Made by a program: the position numbers and the translations under genes. From contig OZ038422.1 of the NCBI GenBank assembly GCA_964036155.1, positions 87,653,705 through 87,717,704 of the forward strand: 64,000 nucleotides of DNA. Reading direction: 5' to 3'. Under the pieces are notes generated by a model that worked only from the letters and a program-made list of their open reading frames with translations, was not told the DNA's origin and did no database searches. This document shows positions 1 through 10,700 of this stretch, piece by piece (position 1 is the first letter of the stretch; every line of letters starts with the position of its first letter). The stretch comes from Diploscapter coronatus (Eukaryota > Nematoda > Chromadorea > Rhabditida > Rhabditidae).

Positions 1-500
1 TTAGTTAATTATTCCAGACCCAGTAAATGCATTACTGTTATGAATTTCAATTTTCACAGCTACGCCAGGAATTATAACATCAATTTCGCCTCAGAATTCG
101 ACAACTTCGTCTCAAAGTTCGATAATTTCAGAAACTAATCTTGTGCTGATCGCAGCAAGTTTAAATTTTTTAGTGCTGATATTCTGATCTTTTCTCTGAT
201 CAGTAAACTTGCCTGAACCAGCGATTTGGTTTATCATTCTTTCTCTATTCCATTTTTTTTCTTCATGGACAGGGCAGACACACGACTGCTATTATTTTGA
301 CCAACTTCAAATGAAATAAATATTCAAATTTAATGACTATGAGCTCAAGTCAACTCGCATGGACGAAAATAGTGCAAGATTCCCTAGCACTCGGAGGAAA
401 ATATCAGCAGATTATTTGTTTCCGTGTCTGCATAAAATGCCATCCTATGGAATTTCATTGACATGCTTGATTTTGTGTAGAAATTGAAATTAATGTAGAA
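1..500. other. No gene recognised
   Basis: AT-rich sequence with frequent stops in all frames. I see no convincing exon, RNA gene or repeat; it ends at the MITE that begins near 505. Confidence 0.5.
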
Positions 501-504
501 TTAT

Positions 505-920
505 TTTGCTTCCATCTGGAAGCGGTTCCAAAATTTCGTTAGACCACTTCTTTCGAAGAGTCAGAACGTTGTTGATACCTCAAACTTGGATAATTAAACC
601 GAAGCTATCAATGAAAATCGGCAAATATAAACATTTCGTCCATATGTCAAGCAAGAGTGCTTTTGTTCCTCTTCACTGTCTGGTTTCTCTCACCCGTCCT
701 CTATCGCAAAATTGTCAGATAGTCTTTCGCTAGAGAGGAAAAGAAATACAAATGAAAAGCGTTCTTGCTTGAAATACGGCGCGAGGTGTTGATATAATCC
801 ATGTTTCACCCATAGCTTCGGTTTAATTACCCAAGTTTGAGGTATTAACAACGTTCTGACTCCTCGAAAGAAGTTGTCTAACGAAATTTTGGAACGCTTC
901 CAAATTGGGAAGCAGAAATT
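505..920. mobile_element. MITE-like element with ~100-bp terminal inverted repeats
   Basis: The left arm (about 508-610) and the right arm (about 822-918) are inverted copies of each other with about 85-90% identity. Shared landmarks are GGTTCCAAAATTTCGTTAGA on the left and its complement on the right, and a stretch ending in the AAACTTGG(A/G)TAATTAAACC motif. There is no coding capacity inside, as expected for a non-autonomous DNA transposon. A fragment related to the inner arm (CTCAAACTTGGGTAATTAAA) recurs near 29095. The right end lies against the 3' end of the alpha-galactosidase gene. Confidence 0.75.
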
Positions 921-946
921 ATAGCATGAGGAAAAAATGAGAATAT

Positions 947-952
947 TTTATT
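947..952 (-). promoter_or_regulatory. Putative poly(A) signal of the GH27 gene
   Basis: AATAAA on the minus strand about 100 nt downstream of the GH27 stop codon. This is the usual distance for a nematode polyadenylation signal, but in AT-rich DNA the hexamer is also expected by chance. Confidence 0.35.
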
Positions 953-1049
953 TTTTATCCAAATCATGATTTTTATCGAACAAGTTGAGAGGGTTGAAAC
1001 GAAGCATCGCATCCAACAATCCGTTGTAGCTGCTGTTGCTACTTGCACT

Positions 1050-3407
1050 TTAGTTTGTTTTATCCGAATCAGTTGTGGTAGACCCAATAGCGATCAATTT
1101 AATGAATAATGAGCCTGTAGGCGGTAATTCGCCTGTTATATAATTTTCTGTAAAAGCAATATATATTTTTAAAATTTATAATCGATTCTTTCCAAAAAAT
1201 ATCTTACGTGGTTTTATTATTTCACTTTTCCTATGACTCTTCCAAATATTCGTCACTACATATCCACGCTCATTATCCAATCCGAGTTTTGATATTTTCA
1301 TGATGTATTTCTAAAATTTGAATAGAAGACTAAGTAATACAGATATGCACAAGAATTTAGAGGAATATATGAAACTTTTAGCGATTATTTAAACAACTCA
1401 TTTTAATAAATTAATTTTGATAAAACTTGGAACAAGTAATTGATTGGCGATATCGAATCATAACACATTCCTGTTTCGTTTCGAGAAAGTTCATAAAAAT
1501 TGACGAGTCAGCATTTTAAGAAGGAAAAAAGACTACATTTTCATAGCTAAATCTAGTGATATTTCACTTACATGTGTAACATTTTCATTCATATTGACCA
1601 CAGCGATTGCATATGACATTTTCCCTTCGATCACTGGATTGATTTCTTTCACGAAGTATAAAATATCCTTTTCCTGGATTGTCGCATTAATAATTTATTG
1701 AAATGTTTCACAAACCTTCTTGACGACTTTCCCGAATTTAACCATGCTATCTTGATTAATGGCGATAGCTTCCCTGTTCAGCAGAATCTCTTTGAATTTC
1801 TGATCGATCTTCCTCAAATCTGTCGAAATCAAAAGTGGTGCCGACCAAATGCACCTAAAATTGATATGATTTAGTTAGAATCGTTCCCTTCGCATACCAG
1901 ACTGTAAATTGGGTTTTAGCCATTTCAACTGTAATATGTTTGTTTCCAATAACAAGCTGAATTTATGATAATAATAAAAGAAAAGACCTAATAACCTGAA
2001 ATAAATAAACGTCATACAGATTTATCGCGCCAAATTAGCATATTTTGGGAACTTTTTTTTTATAATATTTAAATGATATGCAACACTTATTTTTCATAGT
2101 AAAAAAATTGTATCATTCAACTCTTTCAATTACTCGATATCTGACAATACTCTCATTGTTTTTCTGCAAGCAACGAACCATATCAGGGTCATTAAGTGCG
2201 CCAGGTCCATGAACACTTGCGAGAACGTCCTGATTTTCAACCATATAGTTTATCACATCTCGTACAGTGCCCCAGCGATTCCTCACGTCTTTGTAGTTCC
2301 TCCAAATGTTGCAAACTTTTGATACTTCAGTGTAATTCGCCTTAATGTTGAATTATTCTAGGAAACAATATTTTGAATGGTATTAACAATCTTATTGACT
2401 TTCCACAATTCGTACGGCCATTCGCACATGTAGATTATTTGATTCTTCAACGAAGTCAAAGCCTTTCCCATTTCAACGTGAGCTGAATTTATTTAGTTTT
2501 ATTTTAGTTTATAGAGAGCTTATTAGCCATATTCAAGTTGATCAGCTTTGATGAAACATCCGTCCATTTTTATGTAGTCAATATTCCACTCTTCGAATGT
2601 CTTGGCATCGATCTAATTTGCTTAGGAATCAAATTATTTTTGAGATAAAATGAACAAAATGTGCAATTTACCTCAAAATAATCGAAAGATCCGGGAAATC
2701 TTGCACACGTCTTCATGCCAACGTCTGCATACACACCGAATTTCAGTCCTTGTTTATGAATCTATGAAAAATTATTGTGTCAAAATGACTGACAATAATT
2801 CAAAAGCTACATAATCAGAAAGTTTCCTGATTCCCGAGGGAAATCGTATTTGATTCGGCGAAAGTTTCCCTTGGTCAGTTCTGTTGTTGGCCAACCCTAA
2901 AACAGACGAAAATATTGAAGAAAAATCCAAATAAAATCTGATACAGCAATCATCGATGTTGACATATTTGTACCCAGCATCACTATATCCCTCCTTTTCT
3001 TAATTCAAAATATTTAACTAAAATGAATAATGATGAATCCACTTGCTCATTATATCGGCAATGTCCTGAAATTGAATTCATGAAACGTGAGAATCATTCA
3101 ATTTTATTCAAGAGCCAAAGAAGATCGGGATTTAAAAGTAGTCCACCTTGAAGAGTTGCTCGTTTATGCAATCATTGGGATGATTGATGCAATCAATTTC
3201 GCATTCAAATGCTGTCCAACTATAAAATGAAGTTACTCATGGAAATTCTTTGTTATTTTTACCTATTGAATCCTAATGGAGGGGTCCTGAATTCTATTCT
3301 ATCGTTTTTTTTTTAAAAATTTTATAATCTTACAATGGAATGTTATGCTTGACAATTGCTACCAATGATAGCGGAATAAATAGCAGAAATAAGACTAGAA
3401 ATTTCAT
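1050..3407 (-). CDS. GH27 alpha-galactosidase / alpha-N-acetylgalactosaminidase, about ten exons
   Basis: Lysosomal-type glycosidase that removes terminal alpha-galactose or alpha-GalNAc from glycolipids and glycoproteins. The ATG at 3407-3405 opens a hydrophobic signal peptide ([16 protein letters not shown]). Exons then read in order: [11 protein letters not shown], the DC/C segment [46 protein letters not shown], then IDYIKMDGC with the catalytic nucleophile Asp near 2560. Next come the NDPDM|LVIGN segment with the acid/base Asp near 2210, [14 protein letters not shown] and AIAINQDSM. Two small C-terminal exons encode the beta-domain end ([19 protein letters not shown], then [14 protein letters not shown]), with the stop at 1050-1052. 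All phases join. An acceptor-like TTATTCAG lies just upstream of the ATG, compatible with trans-splicing. The family (human GLA/NAGA, C. elegans gana-1) is clear; which substrate it prefers cannot be told. Conserved residues suggest it is functional. Confidence 0.9.
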
Positions 3408-3604
3408 AATTTCTATGGATTTTCTGAATAAAAGATCTTCTTTTAAATATGAAATTCTGTAAACGGTTTTGAACAAAACTATAGTGACAACATTTCGAAT
3501 AATAAGTTCCAGAAGTATAATAAAAAATTAATTAAAAATCTAATATCGTGTCTGAGTGGAAAGTAAAAACCCTTTATTGGAGATGTATTTAAGACGCATT
3601 CTTT

Positions 3605-4822
3605 GAGTAACCCGAACAAAGGCCGGAAAACTGCAAAAGTGTGTCGGATCCGAACCAAACTTATATGGTGAATACACCCATGGACCCTAATCACAAAAAT
3701 TAGGTTTTTAGGCCCTGCCCCCAAAAGTGGACGGGGCTAGGTGGGGGTCAAAGTTGAGCATTTTCACGATTTTACACCCCTCAGGGGGTACGAAGAAAAC
3801 TTTTGCTATAAAGGGTTTTCGAAAAATTTAAAAAGGATGAACATGCCCATGAAATGTACTTTCTAAAAATATAGAGATTTTGGGGGATCAGCCACTTACT
3901 GTATTTGGTATAAATTGACTCGAATGTTACTTTCCAGTCAAATTTGAGTCGATTGATATCCATTTTGGTATAGTACTACTCGGGTACCATATGGGTACTA
4001 TACCATGAATCCATATGACAATATGATAAAGTGATAGCACGGTACTCTAGCAAGCAAAAATGAAGTACTGCCCTTAATCTGCTATATTCCGAAGGGATTT
4101 TTCGAATTCGTTTGATTTTCGAAAAGTTATAAATTTTTGAATATTTTTATTATTTTCATAGTTAGACCCATTCAAACCTCCATACCACGCATACCTTAAT
4201 AGATAATCATGAGGTATCTTCACAAAAGTTGCTCAGTTTGATGAGCTCTATCGAATGATATACATGTTGTGGGGTCTAACCCTCAAAATTGAAATTTCGA
4301 TTTTGGGTCACCAACTTTGGTGCAATAGTAATGTTATTGGTGTCATACCTAACTCATCGACTGGATAGTTGTTATAGAGGTAATTTATGGTGTAGAATCT
4401 GAATATGAAATAAAATTTTGCTAAACACCCACATAATGTTTCAGTAGGGGCGTTTTTCTGCAAAATATGAATGTTTTTGAAATAGCCATTTTTGATACTT
4501 TTGACTTTGGAACCCCCTCCAGCCCCAAACAAGTGGCTGACCTCCTTAAACCCATTATATTTCTAGAAAGTACATCCCATGACCATGTTCATCCTTTTTA
4601 AGTTTTTCGAAAATCTTTCATAACAAAAGTTTGTTTGCACCTCCCCTTGACAGTCAAATCGTCAAAACTCTCAACTTTGACCTCCCACCTAGCCCCGTCC
4701 ACTTTAGGGAGCGGGGTCTGGTCTCTCCATTTTTTGTGATTAGAGCCCATGGGTGTATCCAATCATATGAATTTGGTTCGAATCCGAGACACTTTTGCAG
4801 TTGTCCGGATCCTTGTTAGTTA
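3605..4822. mobile_element. Foldback DNA element, ~1.2 kb, ~300-bp inverted arms
   Basis: The stretch 3615-3905 is repeated in inverted orientation at 4535-4815. Landmarks are CCTAGCCCCGTCCACTTT on the right and its complement AAAGTGGACGGGGCTAGG on the left, plus the paired CATGGG(T)GTAT and TTCGAAAAA(C/T)TTAAAAAGGATGAACATG segments. The arms differ by scattered substitutions, so the copy is old. The centre contains a short 10-bp inverted repeat (GGTATAGTAC ... GTACTATACC near 3966-4007) and no coding region. Confidence 0.75.
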
Positions 4823-5447
4823 TTCATGGAATGGCTTTTAGAAAATGATCTTATAAAAAATGTTTCAAATGATCATTTATATGCCGAGGAAATAGATGGT
4901 TATATCGACCTTTCAATTTGGCTACATCAAGTAGTGAATGAACATGGCTGAGCTATAAACGTTGTTTATTTTTCTGATTTTTCTTCGTGACTAGAGAGAT
5001 TGTAGAAAATACAATAACATTCAGAAAAGGAAGTTGAATTAAGAAATTTGTTCCGGCATTTGGGCTCCCGGAAGTTAATTTTAACATCGATCATGGAAGA
5101 ACATTAAATATTTTGGAAGATTTTAGATGTTAAGACATAAAAGATTTTTAAATAAAAATGCCAATCCGTCTGATAATATCCAATAAAATTATTAAACTTT
5201 ATTTCTGACATGCAGTGCTTTAGAATGAAGCACTTTTGTGAACTTCAATTACTGTGTTTATGAATACAGGCAGAGATAAAAAAATTATGAAAGGTGTTAC
5301 AGTAGCGAATAGAGCTGTCGACAAAGAACTCGTTGATGGATTTTGTAAACACTCATCACATGATAAAGCATGGAAGAACTAAAAATGATTATGATATTGC
5401 GCATGTTATACTTGATACGAATTTGCACTTTGCCAACAGCCCTGATA

Positions 5448-5648
5448 GCGAATAAAAGTATCCGACCGCCTATGAAATTTCGAGTGCCTGGTTTTGACAT
5501 TTGTGATGATCCACTCAGATTGAAATTTGGTACAAATAAAGTGGCTACCAAGCACTGAAAGATTGCCCAGTTATAATTGGATTGGATCAGCACAAATGTC
5601 AAAACTAGGTACCCGAATTTTCATGGGTGGCTGGATACTTTTATCCGC
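5448..5648. mobile_element. Small MITE with ~65-bp inverted repeats
   Basis: The arm starting GCGAATAAAAGTATCC at 5448 is matched in inverted orientation by the arm ending GGATACTTTTATCCGC at 5648. The arms share the GTTTTGACATTTGTG segment and run almost to the middle. About 200 bp, non-coding. Confidence 0.75.
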
Positions 5649-6562
5649 TACTTATATACAAATTGTATGTTTTTTTTCAAACTATGATAGAATTTACTGT
5701 TAAGCTATAGATTCTAATTTGAAATGAATGCCTATGAGATATCACAAATTTTACCTAATGTAATGAAAATTTCTTTCAATAAGTATTTTAATACCACAGT
5801 AGAAGTTTCTTTCTTTTAATTTTGCAAGTACAATTAAATAAAACGGTAAATATGGTCTATTTATTTATAATTGTCATGCTCATCAAATGCTCGATCTTTC
5901 ACTACCAGCTTTTATGCATGACTAGTTATCAGCGTATATAATGAAATGATCAGTTTACCCTAGGTTATAACACTATAAATATAACATTAAATTACCTATT
6001 TTAGACAACAATTTGTTTTATGTAAAATAATGTCTTAATAAATAAATTTTTAACTTCCGCTAATCGACGCGATTTTAAAATTGAGGAAATAATTTCATTA
6101 AAAGCTGATTAATTTCTATCATTTTTCAAAAATAATTTTACACAAATTGATTCATCTGTTGCAATGATTCCGGAAGGAAATGATGAAGTTTGATGAATAT
6201 TCAAAAATAGATCGATCGAGATTAAGTTCCGTCTTATCAATAGTTCCTCAATAATAAGTTTCTATTCATAAGAAATGCATCGTTTCGGAAAGCTTGTTAT
6301 TTGTTCAACTTTGTTTTTCTTTATTCTCTAATTTTTCTCGATTTTTCCTGTTGATATATGAGTAACAGGGGTGAGACGGAAGTTCCTATTTCGGTTCCGA
6401 TAACGATTCCGGCGAAATTTTGGTTAAAAACAGAATTTGAATGTATTTTGAGTGGTATTTTAAATAGCAGAAATAGCGCTAGGGAGTGATTTTCGCGGTT
6501 CAAATTGGTTCAAAATTGGAAAATTAACTCATTTTGAAAGATTTTTATTGATTATTTATTCA
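5649..6562. other. Gene-free AT-rich spacer
   Basis: No exon, RNA gene or inverted repeat that I can support. Very AT-rich with dense stops. Confidence 0.45.
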
Positions 6563-7383
6563 ACCCATTCAAAAGGGGTTTTATATTAAAAAATAAAAGC
6601 GGAGGTTGTTTTATTCGTGAAAAGCGCTCTATTTGTATCCAAAAGTGATTCCCACGAAAGGAGATCAATAAAAGGATCAACCAATATTTTTTTAAATCTC
6701 GACGTTCGTTGCTCGTACATCACCCAGGTAAAAATATTTTTGCGACTGATTCCATATTTGAGGGACTTTCACCTGCGAATAAAACCGACGCGCCTCCTTT
6801 GAACTTTCTTAATAAAAATATTTCTGTGTTAACGCACAAGTAATGTTTTGTCGCATGATATGACTCTTGCTGGGAAGATATTTATTCCTATTCTTTTCGT
6901 TTGTTCTGATATAAACTTTATTATTAACCGCTGCCAAATTATTCTAATCACCGACGCTCGCAAGGCACTTGTCTGCGAAAAGGTACTGTCCTCTTGCCAC
7001 TACCTTACAGAACCCAGCAGAGCATTAAAATTTCTTTCTAATGGATATCTACATCATCACTTATGAGTTATCTTTGTGAGATCACTGAAAGAATATTCTC
7101 CGATTGTTAAACGTGCATTCTACAAGAATAAATATTAAAAAATATGAATTAATCAAACTATCTAGGAGGCGCGTCGGTTTTATTCGCAGGTGAAAGTCCC
7201 TCAAATATGGAATCAGTCGCAAAAATATTTTTACCTGGGTGATGTACGAGCAACGGACGTCGAGATTTAAAAAATATTGGTTGATCTCCTTTCGTGGGAA
7301 TCACTCTTGGATACAAATAGAGCGCTTTTCATGAATAAAACAATCTCCGCTTTTATTTTTTTAATATAAAACCCTTTTGAATA
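6563..7383. mobile_element. Foldback element family D, copy 1 (~820 bp)
   Basis: Terminal inverted repeats of about 235 bp (6563-6800 and 7165-7383) start with ACCCATTCAAAAGGGGTTTT. They include the segments AAAGCGGAGGTTGTTTTATT, GGTGAAAGTCCCTCAAATAT and AAACCGACGCGCCTCC. The unique centre contains no protein homology that I recognise. A second, inverted copy with the same centre lies at 31025-31855, which confirms that this is a repeat family. Confidence 0.85.
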
Positions 7384-7788
7384 GATTTAATATGTAGGAT
7401 ACATACCGTAAATCCACTAATTGAAGCTCGCCTCTATTAGAAACCTCCTAATAAAAGCCCCTCTCCCTCCTAAAAATGTTAGAACGATCCAAAATTCTAG
7501 TCACATCATCTCAGAATGCGTTTTAGAATTTCTTTAGATCATTTGAACAATATTTACTTTCGATTTGATGAGATTACGATCACTAGATAAAGAATTATGG
7601 GGACTTGAAAAATATAACCTCCCGAGCTTTTATGAGGGTTACGCTATATTGAAGTGTTTAGAAATTCGTCGAGTAAATACGAGAGAAAATGGAAGATTAA
7701 TTCTCGAGATTTTTTAAAATCCTTGCCCCTCATTTCATTCCACCAAAACTTTTATAATTTAAGGCTGAATTTGACGTGTAAAATTGTA
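7384..7788. other. Gene-free spacer upstream of the DUF229 gene
   Basis: AT-rich, with a short C-rich patch (7425-7475) rich in CCTCCTAATAAAAG-like motifs typical of decayed repeats. The missing first exon of the DUF229 gene may lie here. Confidence 0.35.
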
Positions 7789-10700
7789 ACAAAGAAGAAG
7801 AAGAAGCTTAAAATCAGAACTAGGCTCGTAATTGACATCTCTACTAATGAAAGCAATGCCTCGGCTGTCATATTGCACCAAATTTAGCTTTGTAGGCTTT
7901 TTTTTAATTCTTGATTAGTCATTTTGATATTAGACTGCCATCATTGCAATTATCATATTTGGACTATACGCCAATTTCAATACAACTTCATTTTGTCCCA
8001 CACAACCTGTGGTTGTTGCGAAGTATGGAGGTTCCAAAGGATTTAGGTATGAGAATTTAATCTTTTTTTTAAGCATATCCTTGGCTATTAGAATTGAGGA
8101 GGCACAAAATGTTAATTTGGAAAAGGACGTTGAAGACGATAATTACCAGGAATATAAAGGCTAGTCATAAAGCTCAGCTTGCTATCCTCCATTGTGAATG
8201 ACGGCCTTGTCATTCACAATGGAGGGTATCATATCGATTGATTGATTGATTTCAGACAGGCTTAATTCTGAAGCAGAATCTCTGTTGCCACACCATCCAT
8301 TCGACAACTTGTGCAGATTCCCTCTTGCTGCAACTTATCCAAAGGATCTTTCGGTACTTATCAAATTTACCTGTTTTCAAACATATTCTTACTTTAGAGG
8401 GGTCAAGTAGTTATCCAAAACGCATGAAAACTGGGTAAATTTATGTTCATTAGATAACCGGAAGTGTGAGATAGCTAAAAACTTTCAAAAATGATCAACT
8501 CTATCGAAAATCATGATTATTTTTGTAATGCAAATCATTCCTGCAATGGCGTTCCCAAATTTTTTTTCGAACAGGAAGTTCCATCCACTTTCCATCGAAA
8601 TGGTGCATTTTAATAAGAAATTTGCCAAAGTGGCTTCTAAATTATCTAATAAATCACTATAGACCAAAAATAATCAAGAATACTGATTTCGATTGGTTTT
8701 GAACAGAAAGGGTTCTCGGAGAGGATAGATTTCTGTGGTTAGTTGTTGGTTAATTAGTAAAAGGCGGAATTAACAAGAACGCAGTTATTAATCACAAATT
8801 TATTGTAACATAATTGAGATCGCTCAATTGCGATACAATTCTTAACACAAAGAAAGGGGAGGGGAAAGCGAGCACGTGAAAGAAAAAAATCAGAGAAATA
8901 GTGAAGAAAAAAGTTGAATGAAGAAATGTATTGCCATTTTGGCACAGGTATCATCTTTTTATCATCACGATTTTTACGCGTAAGCGTTTACAACTAACAT
9001 TTTGACATAAACTTTGAAGCCCACGACAGGGCACGGCGACGCAATTTTCTTAAACCGTCGACTCCTATAAAGGCTTTCGACTATGGAGAATCCGAATTCT
9101 TTTGAGATTTTTTTGAGCAAGCCTTCTACCGAACAGAAATAACGACTTCGGGTACCGTATAGATATTCTGGTTATTCATATAAAGAAACGGATTTCGCCA
9201 TTTTATCGGCGATAATCGAAAACATTGCAACGAGGTTTCACCGAAAAATTAACTATTTAGCGAGATAATTGACCGTAATTAAAGTGTCCGAAACTTTCAT
9301 GCGTTCTTTCCCTCAGAGCTGTGACGAAGTTGAAATTTTAAAATTCGAAGTCGAAATTTCGTTTCATATCTGCTTTCTCTCCTTTGAAAGGAGAAAACTT
9401 AGCCTCCCCCTACATATTCTTATCGTATTTTGCAGGATTTTCGAGTTGGTGAAAGGTTACGACAGTTGAAGTGCAAAATAGATCACTATCCATTGGCTTC
9501 AACTGACAGTGAGGGTTATCTCTACATTCACAACCATTTTGAGCACTATGGAAATATCACTAAAGGAGTCAATTGTGAAGTATTTCTTGAACAAATAAAT
9601 ATCTTCCAAAAGATTGTTTAATTTCCAGATCATAATAATCGAGGGAGCACTTCGAGATCCGAAAACTAACAAGGGCAAGGATGTCATAAAGGAAGTAAAG
9701 ACTATTCCTGTGAGTTCTTGTTATTTTATTGCTAATCTTTAAAATGTCTTCAAATGTTGATGTGAACCAAACCGATTAAATATGTATTTGAGAATGATTC
9801 GATTTAGAGCACTGATGAGGAGTAATAGAGTGATAATGAATGAATTGCATCATAGAAACAGCCCGAAAAAGAGCGATAAATATTTATTGTTGCAGGGCAT
9901 TGAAAACAAACGGCTGTGGGTGAATGCTGACGCCTATATTGTCAGGTGCAAAAAGAATAAGGCAATTGTGTGGGAGAAACCATTTCCTGGAATGAGAGAT
10001 ATTACAAAGGAGAAGAACACAGTTGCTGAGGCTAAGGATATTGAGGAATTCGACGACTTTGGCAGGAAGCTCAAGATGAAACCGAGAAAAACGCCAGACA
10101 GATATTCCATCGACATACTCGGATTTGATTCTACCGGTATAAATTTACTTTTTTTTGTAGATTTGGGTAAATCTACAGCCCGTTCAATGTTCTTTCGTCA
10201 TTTGCCTCGAACTGTCGATACAATGAATAAACTTGGCTATCATTTCTTCTATGGCTACAATAAGGTCTGAAATGATTCAAATAAAATTCGACAATAATAA
10301 ACTGAAAATTTAGATAGGAGATAATTCATTGATTAATCTTGGTCCCATTTTGGCTGGAGATTTACCTGGTTTGTCAGATTTTCAGTAAAATTAAAATTGT
10401 TTTAACTCCAGAAGTAGCCAAACAAAATAAAACAGATATAAGTGGAGATATCAATGCTGATTGGATAATGCCTGAAAACGAGAAACTCGATCCAACTGCA
10501 ATTCCATTTCTATGGAAAATGATGAAAGAAAGTTAGTGAATTAATAATTGTTTTCTTCAAACAACTTTATCTGTAGAATTTGGATGTCGAAGTATGTTGA
10601 ATGAGGATATTTCAAAAAAAATCTTCGGTCTTTTTCATTATCCTTATTATGGATTCTTGCCTGGATTCACAGAAATGCCTGCAGATCATTTCTACCGAGC

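Noticed and set aside
7654..7887. Start of the DUF229 gene at 7654
   Set aside because: The codon there is GTG and no in-frame ATG precedes the basic-tail exon, so the true first exon is probably elsewhere upstream.
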